Shown here piece by piece: positions 21,940 through 34,343 of a DNA stretch of 64,000 bases; within the stretch, counting starts at the first letter, position 1, and each line of letters begins with the position of its first letter. A program made the translations under genes and the position numbers. The notes beneath the pieces were generated by a model. It saw only the letters and a list, made by a program, of their open reading frames with translations. It ran no database searches and had not been told where the DNA came from. The DNA is from Fragilaria crotonensis (Eukaryota; Bacillariophyta; Fragilariophyceae; Fragilariales; Fragilariaceae), in the NCBI GenBank assembly GCA_022925895.1, contig JAKSYS010000018.1:1-64000 (forward strand), read 5' to 3'.

Positions 21940-22788
21940 ATGCAGGCAGCCCTCGACAGACACAACGCGCTTCGAGCTCACCATGGGGCTCCACCACTTG
22001 TGTGGAGCGACGATTGCGCAATGAAAGCACAGCAGGCGGCCAATTACTGTCAGAGCATAAGAGATTTGGTGCACAACAACCATTCCAATCAGGGCCAAAA
22101 CCTCCTCTACAGTTCCTCGAGTCGGGTCAACCCAGTGGATGCGACGCAGCTATGGTACGACGAGGTGGCCAGTTATGACTACAACAACCCTCGCTTCTCA
22201 ATGTCCACAGGACACTTCACACAGCTCGTGTGGAGGTCGACCACTCATGTGGGAATCGCTGTTTCATCCGACGGGAAGTATCTTGCAGCACACTATTCCC
22301 CATCCGGCAACGTTACGGGTCGATTCAGGGAGAATGTATTGCCACCGCAGCCCAGACGCGGGGCGACAGATACAATGCATGTGCCCACAAATCAAGACAT
22401 GGTGCTAATCAATCCTCAATCGGGAAAGGCTCTTGATGTTGCCTACAGTGGAACTGATAATGGTACCAACATTCATTTGTGGGAGTGCAACGGCAGTGGG
22501 GCGCAGATCTGGCGTTATACGCCGGAACAAGAACTTATCAATCCACAGTCGGGAAAGGCTCTTGATGTGTCCTATAGTGGAACTGATAATGGTACCAACA
22601 TTCATTTGTGGGAGCGCAATGGTGGTGGGGCTCAAAAGTGGGTTTTCATGACGGATGGCAGTATTGTGAATCCTCAGTCAGGAAAGGCTCTTGATGTGGC
22701 CTATAGTGGAACTGATAATGGTACCAACATTCATTTGTGGGAGCGCAATGATGGTGGGGCTCAAAAGTGGCAGTTTGTTGCGTCCTAA
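21940..22788 (+). CDS. CAP/SCP domain plus ricin-B-type lectin repeats (copy 1)
   Basis: ATG 21940 starts directly at the CAP domain: ALDRHNALRAHHGAPPLVWSDDCA, GHFTQLVWRSTTHVGIAVS and SGNVTGRFRENVLPP fill residues about 2-145. Three repeats of about 40 residues follow, each INPQSGKALDVxxSGTDNGTNIHLWE ending in a QxW motif (QIW, QKW, QKW), which make one ricin-B-like beta-trefoil carbohydrate-binding module. CAP proteins are normally secreted, yet no signal peptide precedes the domain. The base before ATG ends TTCAG, so an upstream signal-peptide exon with a 3' splice site is possible. The usual CAP Glu in GEN is Gln here (QGQN). GH3 copy 1 follows 553 bp downstream. Confidence 0.82.
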   Translation: MQAALDRHNALRAHHGAPPLVWSDDCAMKAQQAANYCQSIRDLVHNNHSNQGQNLLYSSSSRVNPVDATQLWYDEVASYDYNNPRFSMSTGHFTQLVWRSTTHVGIAVSSDGKYLAAHYSPSGNVTGRFRENVLPPQPRRGATDTMHVPTNQDMVLINPQSGKALDVAYSGTDNGTNIHLWECNGSGAQIWRYTPEQELINPQSGKALDVSYSGTDNGTNIHLWERNGGGAQKWVFMTDGSIVNPQSGKALDVAYSGTDNGTNIHLWERNDGGAQKWQFVAS

Positions 22789-23341
22789 AAGGTATGATTT
22801 GTTTCCAGATAAGAAGTCCTCTACGGGAGTATAAAAATGCATTTCCTCGATACAGACAGAGGTAATTTCTTCATCTAACATAACAGCATTTAGCACTTAC
22901 GGAGCAGGCTTCTATATTCCTCCTTTCTTCTTTCGGGCGTGTTTCCGAAATCAATGTCTAGGAAACTCTCGAATCTACATGCTGTCCGCCAAAGTTCAGC
23001 CAGCAGTACGTTCTCACGTATGGGAACCTTGTAGCTTAGTACATGTAGCACTTTTTATACTGTAGCTCTACACTCTACAGTTATATGCATACCAGGTACT
23101 AGCACTTGCCGCTTGCAGTACCACGTACTTGTACCATATATTGCCATATTTCGTACGCAGTTCCCATTGTACATCGCACCGTTACTACGGTACTAGTAGC
23201 AACGTTCACACCGGTACGCCAGTACAGGAGGAGAATTGTCGTATCTTTCGCTCTCAATCGACCTTGCCTCTTGCCTCCAATGTCACATTCACAACTAAAC
23301 GTTCCATCACAGCAATTCTATAGCACCATCGGTCAGTCAGC
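22789..23341. promoter_or_regulatory. CAP-GH3 spacer (copy 1), GH3 promoter
   Basis: The spacer is homologous to 48164-48772 and to 32340-32641 plus 42537-42715. It is rich in GTAC motifs, and the last 110 bases, a C/T-rich leader ending CAGCATGGCG, are conserved in all three copies. No TATA box is certain. Confidence 0.5.
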
Positions 23342-24603
23342 ATGGCGCCGTCTGGCTTTGTAGCCTCTCACCGCGTCGAAACGTTGCTCGATAGCATGAG
23401 TGTTGAGCAGCTGATAGGCCAAATGTCTCAAATCGACTTGAAAATGCTTCTCGATGACGATACCGGCGATGACGCAACAGTTCGCGTCAATCTGAGCAAA
23501 CTAGAGTATTACATTGGTCATCTGGGAATTGGGTCAGTGTTGAATAACGTTGTTGGTCATCAATGGAATGCATCTCAATTTCGTTCGGCTGTTGTTGAAA
23601 TGCAACAAGTTGCCAAAAAATACAATAATCCGCCCATCATTTATGGACTCGACAGCATCCACGGTGCGAATTACATTCGAGGAGCAACCTTGACACCCCA
23701 ACCAATCAATCTTGCTGCCACATTCAATACCACCATGGCATACCGGGCGGGAATCCTGGCCAGTCGAGACACTCGTGCCGCCGGAATATCATGGCTCTTT
23801 TCGCCGGCGTCGCACTCAATCCGCGATGGAGCCGACTGTACGAAACCTTTGGAGAAGATATGCTGGTCGTCGGTCAAATGGCAAAATCCATGATTATGGG
23901 TATACAAGCCAAAGACAGTACTGGCAGTAGCACCACCACCAGCAGTAGTAGTCATGGAGACAATACGTCGCAACATCAAGGCGGCATTCCTTCCCGAGCG
24001 GCCGCATCGGCAAAGCACTTTATTGGATATTCCGCACCCCGGACGAGTCACGACCGTGCTCCGAGTTGGATCCCCACGCGGCATTTGTATCAATACTTTG
24101 TACCACCGTGGCGACACGTTGCAGATGAGGTCCTTACCATCATGGAAGCGTACACGGAATACGACGGCGTCCCAGTGGTGACCAACCGACATGCCCTGCA
24201 AACGTTGCTGCGATTTCAATTGGAATTCAACGGTGTGGTGGTGACGGATTATAGTGAAATGTGGAACCTTGTTGAATGGCATCACGTGTCCAAGGACAGA
24301 ACAGATGCAGTCGCTTCATCGATACGAGCTGGTGTTGACATGAGTATGATACCTTTTGATGCCGAGGAATTCGTTCGAGCTGTCAAGGATGCGATCGCTT
24401 CCAACCAGCTGGACAAGGATCATGTTCGAAATGCTGCACGACGAGTCTTGAGCTTGAAGGAAACGTTGAACATGTTCGACGAGACTGTGACGATGGAGGA
24501 TGTCGATCTGGCCAAAGTTGGAACCGATCGTGAGGAAGCCTTGGAGATGGCGCGACAATCCATTGTATTGGTCAAGAATGAGAACAACCTGCTACGATCC
24601 TGA
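23342..24603 (+). pseudogene. GH3 beta-glucosidase-like, copy 1, truncated
   Basis: ATG 23342 starts the same protein as the copy at 48773. Near 23808 copy 1 has 5 nt (GCGTC) where copy 3 has 12, a 7-nt loss that shifts the frame; the first frame stops at 23893. The second frame resumes GVALNPRWSRLYETFGEDM and continues through AKHFIGYS, GVVVTDYSEMWN and IVLVKNENNLL to 24596. There the sequence jumps within the codon into the FAD monooxygenase fragment, adding RS and a stop. The GH3 C-terminal and fibronectin-like domains are missing, so no functional enzyme is expected. Confidence 0.85.
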
Positions 24604-25174
24604 AAAGCGAAAGGAAAAGCTGATGGAAGCCTTCTCTACATGGCATGACCCTATTGCAAGGTTGATGGAGGCGACTCCTGCTAATGAGCTGTAGCGCATA
24701 AGCACTATGTTGGTCCTGTCCCAGACATACATCGACTGGTGAGAGAGCTACACAGGAATGCTCCTCTATCGGCAGGTCCTGGACCTGCCATGGTTTTTGT
24801 CGGAGATTCCCTCATGACAGTCGATCCCATTTTGGCCCAAGGCTTTACAATGGCATTGGAGGGCGCTCATGCTCTTGCTGGATGTGTCGAGGCTGCTTGT
24901 CAAACGAACGCAGACCATCTTGCCTTTGATCCTCACGCGCTGCGGGTCTCCTTGCAAGAGAGTCACGATGAACGAAGCAATCACCGACTCGTGTCGCTGT
25001 TACGAGCTACGGAATTGGTGCAAACCTTGGGACAGCCCCAACCTAGTTTGATTGGATTTTTGGCCAAGAATGTGATTCGACCCTGTATGCAGCTAATGCC
25101 CAACACCATCAAGACGCCGATTTTCAACGCGGTTCTTAAATAGTCGTTGGGTGCAAAGTAGTAGTAATGCTGAT
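24597..25174 (+). pseudogene. FAD monooxygenase 3' fragment fused to GH3 copy 1
   Basis: From GATCCTGAAAAGCG the sequence follows 20041-20645 closely (DPEKRKEKLMEAFSTWHDP, then VFVGDSLMTVDPILAQGF). A deletion after ATPANE removes the frame. The homologous stop is replaced: the final LKYSLGAK codons read LK-stop (TAG 25141-25143). There is no start and no N-terminal FAD motif, so it is a duplication remnant. Confidence 0.85.
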
Positions 25175-26465
25175 GGGAGTCGGCGGCGACGAATTTTATT
25201 TTCGTGAAATGCCTTGACCTCTGAGTGATAGTATCGCTGCAAAGGCTGTGCTGTATCCGGAAGTAGGCGCTCACACTTGCAGTACTACCGGTAGTTCGAT
25301 TTTGAATCTTTCGATGGTTCTGGGCCCGGCGGAACCCTATTTTATCAGCAGATGCACATCCGATTCGGAATGTACCTATACTAGACATAGCATGCATTTT
25401 CAGCATCCCAACATGGTGAGGTGTGCTGGCTGCTTCAGTTCGCTGAGAGTACCAGGTACCAGTCCTCTCGTGTGGTAGTGGAGATTCGTTTCGCTCTTGT
25501 CTTGATCTACTACTGGACTTTTGCAAGGGAGACATTATGGGCGTAAACGACTTATAATGCTGCATTAAATCCGTGCTTGCGAACCTCAACATAGATGCTG
25601 ATGCCATAGCAATTGAAAACCTACGGGTACATTGACAGCATCGGTCAGAAGTACTCCTCACGGGTGCCCCTCGTTTCTCCTCAAAGAGAGTACAACTTCA
25701 CGAGAAGAAGGAGCTCTGGGCGAAACAACCGCACAAGAATACCATCTCATCATTGCTTCCAAAGGGACGCATTCGAATCTGAGACAGCGATATGGGGTCC
25801 ACAATGTTTCACGAACTCGTGTGACTGGCACCAATGTTTTTAATTCAGATGAAGACATTCAGCAAGACACCACATTGGAGGAGATGGGACAGGCGGAAGC
25901 CAACGCTGTTGAAGATCGAAACTATTTCCGTTCTGCGAGGCAAGCCAACCTCACTAATGCACACTTCGGTTTAAGTGAAGGGTCCTTTCAGACCTGGGGC
26001 GAAGGAAAGTCAATGCGCTTTGCCACGGTTCCATTGTCGTCCCGAGACGATTACAGTCACGCCAGTATCTCAAGTCGTAACATCTGGATCGCATCTGCGG
26101 CTTTAGTTGAGAAGGTTCGTGCGCTATGGTTGGCGGGTCCACATCACGTACTGGAGCAGTTCAGAAAACACAAATACAGCATTGGCTCTATGAAAACGAA
26201 GCAGAAGCAGTAACAAGAGGAAGAACAGAGGTGGAAATCGCTGGCACATCATGGTCAGTTCATCGTTTTCGGCGTCGTGTCAAAATGCTGTCGATCACCC
26301 TGTGTTTGCTTCCGTCACAATTCCAAAAGATACGGGGTACTAGCTACATAGTACAATTCACATAACAGGAGCTACAGGTACAAGTACGAGAAGTGAGTTT
26401 TCCTTCGTGGAAATTCCTTCAACCGTGTGCACTCGAACCGCCGCATTGGAGGTCGTACTACCAGG
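25175..26465 (+). repeat. 1.3-kb duplicated segment with monooxygenase relic (copy a)
   Basis: This segment is nearly identical to 43374-44675. Differences include one T and a 10-nt CTGTACAGTA insertion in the second copy. It contains a shifted middle part of the FAD monooxygenase (25720-26212: EYHLIIASKGTHSNLRQRYG, TNVFNSDEDIQ, SFQTWGEGKSMRFATV) that no longer has FAD-binding ends. The two copies mark the ends of an approximately 18-kb tandem duplication. Confidence 0.9.
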
Positions 26466-29400
26466 GACATCCGGCAAACCTGCTTACACACATTTAACGG
26501 CTGACATCCGGGGCGTTAAACGATAGATTATTTAAATTGATGATTGTAGTATTTCATAGAACGCGTGCCAAACAATGGTTGGCACACTTGCGATGAGGCT
26601 TGGCTGGCGCTCTCCCCAATATTTCTTAAGCTATATTATTTTTGCTTAAATAATGTTAATATTTACGTTTGCTGCTTAAGAAATATTTTCACTGACAGCG
26701 ATGTTCCTAGAAAATATTTGCTTTTATGTTACTGCTTAGGAAATATTAATGGTTCCAATGTTTGCTCATTTCTTCACGTGCAGCATATCGTGGTCAAGGG
26801 TTTATCATCCGCCTGTCTTTAGTCGCTCCTCACAACAAACAGTGTTCCCATTTGCACTTCAGGCAGTTTCCTGAGTTCACACATAAACCGATCGCAATAT
26901 GAGAATCAGCAACACCAACAACAACAAAACAATGAAGGCCTTTAGGGACATGCATTATTTGTAAATACCTCATTGAGGGGGGTTATCATTGTTACGGTTG
27001 ATAAAATGCTTCCAAGGGCAATTTAGGAACGGTGTGTCAGTGATTTCAAATCTGAGACACTACGCTGCCCCTAAGTATGCACTACTACTACTAAACCACT
27101 GACAAACATGTATGCACCTGCTAAGCTGCAGTTGTTGTAACAGTCTGCTGCCTTCTGGCTGATGCAAATTGTCTACTCAATGGACAATGTTAGATAGGTA
27201 CAGTAGCTAGTAGTAGTAATCGTAAAATGTAAGTGGCATCTGTCATGATCAGCCAAATGCCCCTCTGTGCAGGATAATTGCTTAAAATCCTTTCACATTT
27301 CATCAACCACAATCTCCTATTAAGTCTACGTTTTATAGTACCTGTAGAATTGTCAAGTTCTCTGAAGCATCACTCATAATAGTGTTTTCTGATTCGATTG
27401 TTACCTCCAAGACCACGTTCCAGCAGGAAAGATGTCTCTTGCATTGCCTTAGGTTCTGCACTGAGAAGACCACCAGCAGCAACGAAAGCCTATGACTGTC
27501 ACGCAGAAAGCGTTGAAAGTCATTTCTGAATGCACAACAGCTTCATGCCAAAAGTTTTGACATTCCGAACGAATGTTTGCGAGCAAAAAATAATTGAAAG
27601 TGATCAATGTCGTATCTCTCTCGTATGCTCTTGCTTTTCCCATCGCCAGCAAACTCAACTGTCTCCTCAGAAATACATTTGTTTCAAACCAGTAAAAGGA
27701 ATTGAGGGAAGCCATGTGTGTTGTATCTTCCAAGGGAGACGATGAGCAACATTAAACCCCACCACCGCCATGTTGTCAGCTTTAATACAGGATTCGGTAG
27801 GCAACTGGAAGGGCAACTTAATGCTGATGAACAAGAATGGTTCCAAGTTCCGACTGCTTCATCTACATCCTCACTCATGACTAAGATCAGCCAAAAATGA
27901 TTGAATGGATGGGCAAGATTAGTATGAAGATTTCAGAGCAGAAGCGAGCAAGGTGAACCCAAGAAAGCTTCAGGGACAAGGGATGAGGTGACAACTAGTA
28001 TAAGTGCGGGTGTGCTTGATACCAAGGCAATGACTACTGCTGCATCAAGGAGGAAATCCACCACTCTCGGGTAAGAGCATTTGGCTTAAGGTGGCGGTGC
28101 TGCTATCGGCCGTCGGTGCAGATGTCTCAGGGTATGCAGCATCATGCCATATTGTTTGAACAGTATTCTGGTAGAGCCTCCCTCCATCAAAACACTTCAT
28201 AGACACCTTTAGGTTCAAGCACAAGATCCTGTACCAGTGTCCCCTGGATGATAGAAAGGGGGACTGAATTCTCATACAATGGTTGCACTAGCTGCTGCTC
28301 CAGCCAATGATAGACAAGTCAGAAATCCTCGATTGATTTGGGGGTTTCTTCACCAGCAGACAAGTAGGTAATGGTCATGCATAATGATTCCACGTCGCCA
28401 AGGGGTCCTGACAATAGCTCTATCTTGAGATTTTCCTTATGTGGTATGCAAAGATGGCAGAGTGGTGATGTGGTCAGAATACAAGGGCAAGCCCCCATCA
28501 GAGCGACTTCCATATTGTCATTGACAGCAACAATTGCCTGTAAGAGCCCCAGAGACCAGAACTCCATCCATCTGCATTTGCAATATTAATAATTGGCCAA
28601 GGTATCAACAAGTCACCAGCACTGCACAGGAGCTCATCGCCTTCACATCCAAAAATTGTCTGTAACATGCAAGCAACTCACATCCAGCAAGCCACCACTA
28701 AAGTCACAGAATGAATGCATTCCACGCCCTCCTTCTTATTATCTATGCAACTCAAAGGCCAGAGCTGCAGCTGCAGGCTCCTTGAGGGTTCAAGTCACCA
28801 TGGTACCAGCATCAGTGATAGCCTTTGCAGTGTCTTGACATTGTCTTGCTGTAAACGTAGCTGGCAAACAAATGACGACTGACTTCATATTTGTCATGAT
28901 TCAAGAATAGGTGCGTGATCTCCATCATGTAGTTGAAAATGTACAAGTATGAACCAGCATGAATTTGAGCAGGGGGAGACATACAAGACAAAGATGCATG
29001 GCGCATCATGGGAGACCAACATGCCAATGGTATTGTTGTTGTTGAAGACAATTTGAAATTTAACCTCATAAGAGGAGAAGCAGATATATTGGAGCTGCAC
29101 TGCCCCAAGTGCAATGTCGAAGAACAGGGTCAAAGAAGCATTAGCATGCAAGCAACAGTAGTGGATGGTTCCAACCTTGCTTTGAAACACCATGATGATG
29201 ATGGGTGGCATCGGACAGAAGCAAACCACTACCACTTCAGCTTTTCTAGCACAGGCCACGACCTCGATTAAAAGGGCGCCTGCGAAAGAGCAGAGACTGA
29301 AGATGATAGATGGCCGTTCTGTTCGAAGCCTCCGAACAAGATCAAATGCAGCAAAGTAAAGCATCCCATGATTTTTACTAGAGGCTAGGAGAATTTACCG

Positions 29401-30882
29401 GAGTTGTCTTCAGACAATGATGAAAAGGCTGTGAGTCTGAGTTGAGAACAGAAAAAAGGTGCATCAGCAACTAACCACATACCATGCGGACAACTCCAAA
29501 CAGACAGCACTAGAAACTGAAAGAAAGAACAGCAGTCAAGGAATGATAGCTACTGCATGTGTCCTACTTGGGCACCGTGATGCTAACATGCTGACTGGTG
29601 GTGCTGTCGGACAGAAGGAAACCACTGCCATTTCAGCTTTTCTAGCACAGGCCACGACCTCGATTAAAAGGGCGCCTGCGAAAGAGCAGAGACTGAAGAT
29701 GATAGATGGCTGTTCTGTTCGAAGCCTCCAAACAACATCATGCTAGGGGCTAAGTGGTTGATCAAAGTAGTCTGCAAGATGAGGACATAGTTAGAAACAG
29801 TGCTAGTCGGTACAACAGCTGACCACAGGAACATGCCAGCCACCATGACGTTGAGTACCCCATAGGCATTCAACAACAGCAAATTCTTGCTGGTGTCAGC
29901 ATGGACTTTACTCTTGCTGTCGGTGTCTGTAAACCACGATAACAACAAGCAACCATATACGGGCATTTTGGTGCGAAACGTACTGTACCTTCCGGTACAT
30001 TCGTTCGAGAAAGATGATTATTGCTGGACCAGCAAGAAGGATGATAAAATTTCATCATATAGCAACTCACTGTCAGAAGGGACAAGGTATCACCAGCCAA
30101 TTGTACTGATGGAGGAGGACAACGATGATGGAAGTGTCGGGAACGAAGGCATATGATCAAACGATCAAGGATGCAAACATAATGCCGCGAATAGCGCTCC
30201 GATTCGTTGTTGTGGAAGATTTTCGATGTACCAGGTACAACAGTGCTTGTCCTCAGCAACGATTGCTGGTTTTGTTCTCTTAAATGCGACCTCTTACGTT
30301 ACAGGAAGTACTTCGGGTACACTGAAAATCCCGATTTAGCTCGCGAGCAAGATTCGCGTTTTTCCTTCGAAAACTACGACCTCTTTGGAAGTGTTTTCGT
30401 TCAACGGCTTCGAAACAATCAAAGTCACAGTATGCCTGGTAGCTCGTGCGTGCGATCTTCGATTCTACCGGTAGTCTGCACTCCATGTAGTAATAGTGCC
30501 ACCAGGTATGCATACGAGGTACACGTACTTGTACTCCGAGTCAAAAGTAGCGTTGCCTCGTAAGCCTTACGTGTTGTTTTGTACTAAGCTTCTTTCTTAA
30601 GAGATATTTCTCCGGAAGGTTTTGTTTTAATTAAAATATTCTAATGACGTTCGCTTCTTAAGTTTTCTTAAAATATTCATGGACTGCTTAAGAAATATTT
30701 CTAACGACATTTTCTTCTTAACAAATATTATTTGGCAAGGGCCAGGCCAGCGTGCATGCGATTCACGACGCCAGCCTCTCTCTATTGTCGTTGAAATCGT
30801 AACTGCCATCAACGGTGGGGCCGAAAGGTTATGACGCCAAAACCTCGAGCGCTCGTGTTTATAAGAAACTTTTCCGCACGTC
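26466..30882. mobile_element. 4.4-kb insertion with imperfect TIRs, unclassified DNA transposon
   Basis: The element is flanked by CCAGG on both sides (26461-26465 and 30883-30887). The paralogous segment at 44660-44690 has the same flanks joined with a single CCAGG, so it is an empty site. The ends are inverted repeats: GACATCCGGCAAA on the left and GACGTGCGGAAAA (reverse complement) on the right, matching about 17 of 26 positions. AATATTTCTTAAG-like motifs recur near both ends (26615-26755 and 30590-30730), as subterminal transposase-binding sites often do. Open frames inside are short and unrecognised. Minus-strand pieces at 28319-28567, 28894-29364 and 29664-29966 are hydrophobic and might be captured exons, but I cannot assign them. 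Confidence 0.75.
29211..29740 (+). repeat. 134-bp direct repeat pair
   Basis: 29211-29344 and 29607-29740 are about 90 percent alike, from TCGGACAGAAG through GGCCACGACCTCGATTAAAAG to GAAGCCTCC. The pair lies inside the 4.4-kb insertion and suggests an internal duplication. Confidence 0.85.
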
Positions 30883-31493
30883 CCAGGTACTACGTCGTAC
30901 CACAAATACTGTAGTGGAATTTCCACTTTTAGGCTTTTCGGTCAAACGGAGTTTTCTGACTCCTGACATCGGTCGTGGTAGATACCTACGAATGCATATG
31001 ATTTTCAATACAATTTTGAGTACAAGTACTGTACAAGTATTGTACGAGTGTTGCTGCGTTTTTCTTGATGTCTACGTCCAAGATTGACGGCGCAGGACTG
31101 GAATCTTTATAGATGGGGCGATTGATTCTTTTCTCGTGATCAGGTACATGTATCTGATACATGTATGATTCAAGGATACAAGGTACTTGGAGTACGATAG
31201 AAGTGGTACTTGTACTGTAAATATGCATAGACATCATCATATACATTCTGACACATGTGTCGACGTTGAATCGTGCTACGTACATGTACAAATATCAAAT
31301 GCAACATAGCACCACGATCCAGATGTAAGGAAACCAAGGTTGAAGCATGACTGTAATCGTTTTGGGGCGATTGATTCTACACACAAGTGAATTCTGAATT
31401 CATCACAATTTTTGAAACCGGAAGTTAGAACCAGGGACTTCCAACGCTATCACTTCAAACTCCAAAGTCACTTTTCGTTATTAATTGATTGAG
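30883..31493. other. Upstream region of CAP copy 2
   Basis: The region matches 44671-44754, 45480-45549 and 46856-47317 once the insertions in those places are removed. It is GTAC-rich and carries no gene. The last 200 bases are the likely CAP promoter or a 5' exon/intron region conserved in all three copies. Confidence 0.6.
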
Positions 31494-32339
31494 ATGCAGG
31501 CAGCCCTCGACAGGCACAACGCGCTTCGAGCTCACCATGGGGCTCCACCACTTGCGTGGAGCGACGATTGCGCAAGGAATGCACAGAAAGCGGCCAATTA
31601 CTGTCAGAGCGTAGGACATTTGGAGCACAGCAACCATCCCAATCAGGGCCAAAACCTCTACAGTTCCTCGAATCGCGCCAACCCAGTCGATGCGACGCAG
31701 CGATGGTACAACGAGGTGGCCAGTTATGACTACAACAACCCTCGCTTCTCAATGTCCACAGGACACTTCACACAGCTCGTGTGGAAGTCGACCACTCATG
31801 TGGGAATTGCAGTTTCGCCAGACGGGAAGTATCTTGCAGCAAACTATTCCCCGTCCGGCAACGTTACGGGTCGATTCAGGGAGAATGTATTGCCACCGCA
31901 TTCCCGACGCGCGGCGTCAAATACAATGCATGTGCCCACAAATCAAGACATGGTGCTAATCAATCCTCAGTCGGGAAAGGCTCTTGATGTTGCCAACAGT
32001 GGAACTGATAATGGTACCAACATTCATTTGTGGGAGCGCAACGGTGGTGGGGCGCAGATGTGGCGTTATACGACGGACCAAGAACTTATCAATCCACAGT
32101 CGGGAAAGGCTCTTGATGTTTCCTCTAGTGGAACTGACAATGGTACAAACATCCATTTGTGGGAGCGCCATGGTGGTGGGAATCAAAAGTGGGTTTTCAT
32201 GGCGGATGGCAGTATTGTGAATCCTCAGTCAGGAAAGGCTCTTGATGTGGCCAACGGCGGAACCGATAATGGTACCAACATTCATTTGTGGGAGCGCAAT
32301 GGTAGTGGGGCCCAAAATTGGCAGTTTGTTGCATCCTAA
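31494..32339 (+). CDS. CAP/SCP domain plus ricin-B-type lectin repeats (copy 2)
   Basis: The frame runs from ATG 31494 to TAA 32339, 281 residues. The CAP domain is intact (HNALRAHHGAPPLAW, GHFTQLVWKSTTHVGIAVS) and three lectin repeats follow with INPQSGKALDV and QMW, QKW, QNW motifs. It differs from copy 3 by few residues and from copy 1 by more, so copies 2 and 3 separated more recently. The sequence immediately before ATG ends TTGAG, so a 3' splice site and a missing signal-peptide exon remain possible. Its GH3 partner lies beyond the retrotransposon at 42716. Confidence 0.82.
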   Translation: MQAALDRHNALRAHHGAPPLAWSDDCARNAQKAANYCQSVGHLEHSNHPNQGQNLYSSSNRANPVDATQRWYNEVASYDYNNPRFSMSTGHFTQLVWKSTTHVGIAVSPDGKYLAANYSPSGNVTGRFRENVLPPHSRRAASNTMHVPTNQDMVLINPQSGKALDVANSGTDNGTNIHLWERNGGGAQMWRYTTDQELINPQSGKALDVSSSGTDNGTNIHLWERHGGGNQKWVFMADGSIVNPQSGKALDVANGGTDNGTNIHLWERNGSGAQNWQFVAS

Positions 32340-32641
32340 AAGGTGTGATTTGTTTCCAGATACGAAGTCCTCTACGGTAGTATAAAAATGCATTTCCTCG
32401 ATACAGTCGGAGGTAATTTTCTTTATCTAACATAACAGCATTTAGCACTTACGGAGCAGGCCTCTATATTCTTCCTTTCTTCTTTCGGGCGCGTTACCGA
32501 AATCAATGTCTAGGAAACTCTCGAATCTACATGGCATGACCGAGAGAACCTGTCCGCGGCATGCATACTACTAGCAGTTCCAGCTTGCAGTACCGGTACC
32601 GGTACGATATATTTGGTTCGCAGTTCTCTCATTATGCATCT

Positions 32642-33162
32642 GATTACTGCACTGCATCTACCAGTACCGACGGTAACGGTAACATATTCTAAACCGCAGA
32701 AAGTTATAAAGATGAACACGACAAAGAACCAAGCTTAAACATAGTTTGAGGTGGATGGAACCCCAGACTAGCATAAACCATTTTCGTCGCAGAGTTTCAC
32801 AATTCGCTTGACTTAGGTGGGGTCAATCGAACCGCAACGTGGGGGGAACCGATGCTTAGTAAAACAACACAAAGCACAGAAAATTATACCCCTCCTCAGG
32901 GTCATGCTGGTGACATGAATTCGCGTCGCCAGATGTCTCTGAACCCAACGGGGTTGTTCTCCCTGATTCCCAACGCCAGCGAGTTGAGTCGGAACAGAGT
33001 CATCGACTTTCAACGCTGACGATGGGTGAAGATATACCAGTCTTGACAACTCGCAGAATCGAATGCTTGCGGTCGTCGATCCGTTGAGTCGAGAGACGCC
33101 CAGTGACAGGAGCGAAGAAATTGACTCTTTTCAATTATATTCGTCCTTGAACATAGAACCCC
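32642..33162 (-). repeat. Split direct repeat B2 (521 bp)
   Basis: Nearly identical to 33694-34215, starting GATTACTGCACTGCATC on the plus strand and ending at GAACATAGAACCCC. It forms the 3' terminus of the element. Confidence 0.95.
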
Positions 33163-33230
33163 GGTATAAAAGCGATCAGAAAAAAGCGAAAATACCGCAA
33201 AAGGAAAAGAAAGAAGGGTGGTGGGTGGGA

Positions 33231-33693
33231 AAAGAAAAATCTTGAAGGAAAGGCAGATGAAATCAATGGATGTACGGTCCAAGGGTATAAATCTGACAAA
33301 CCAAAAAGTGAGGTTTAGGAAGAGAGTGAACCTGGTGAAAGCTGACAGAAGGTACTGACAGCTACCTCCAGCAACTTGAATTGAGTAACGAAATAACGAG
33401 TAACTCAATAAAGAGGTTGTACTCTTCTTAACCAGAGAACAGAGAAATTAATTGTCGTGTTCTAAGCTTGGAGAGACCATTCCAAATTCCACCGGAACGA
33501 AATCCACTTCGATACAGCGTACGGAATCAGGGTAGTCACTGTGAACGTGACCCATGGAAGATTCTGTACGCTTTAACGGTGACAGTGAATTAGTTCGAGG
33601 GAAATATTTGCGAGTTTAGCGTCATGTTATAGTTACCGACAGTATCAATCGACACTGTACCCGTAATCCACCTTAACCTGTAGGTACGTATAG
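33231..33693 (-). repeat. Split direct repeat A2 (463 bp)
   Basis: Colinear with 42074-42536 at a constant offset of 8843 with few substitutions. It joins B1 at 33693/33694 with no gap, which recreates the junction of a circular intermediate. Confidence 0.95.
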
Positions 33694-34215
33694 GATTACT
33701 GCACTGCATCTACCAGTACCGACGGTAACGGTAACATATTCTAAACCGCAGAAAGTTATAAAGATGAACACGACAAAGAACCAAGCTTAAACATAGTTTG
33801 AGGTGGATGGAACCCCAAACTAGCATAAACCATTTTTGTCGCAGAGTTTCACAATTCGCTTGACTTAGGTGGGGTCAATCGAACCGCAACGTGGGGGGAA
33901 CCGATGCTTAGTAAAACAACACAAAGCACAGAAAATTATAGCCCTCCTCAGGGTCATGCTGGTGACGTGAATTCGCGTCGCCAGATGTCTCTGAACCCAA
34001 CGGGGTTGTTTCCCCATGATTCCCAACGCCAGCGAGTTGAGTCGGAACAGAGTCATCGACTTTCAACGCTGACGATGGGTGAAGATATACCAGTCTTGAC
34101 AACTCGCAGAATCGAATGCTTGCGGTCGTCGATCCGTTGAGTCGAGAGACGCCCAGTGACAGGAGCGAAGAAATTGACTCTTTTCAATTATATTCGTCCT
34201 TGAACATAGAACCCC
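33694..34215 (-). repeat. Split direct repeat B1 (522 bp)
   Basis: Copy of 32642-33162 with a one-base gain and scattered substitutions. It lies just downstream (element sense) of the recombinase gene, which ends at 34344. Confidence 0.95.
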
Positions 34216-34343
34216 CACATACAGAAATCAACCACGCACCATGCTCCGGCACCTGAAGCATGGATTTTTCAAGACACAATGAGGGTGCTGAGATATAGCT
34301 TCAACTCGTCGATTGCTTGAACCCAGTTCAAGGACAATCTAAG

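Noticed and set aside
27449-30259. Hydrophobic minus-strand frames as a multi-exon membrane protein
   Set aside because: No family motif and no consistent splice junctions could be found, so they are only mentioned under the 4.4-kb insertion.
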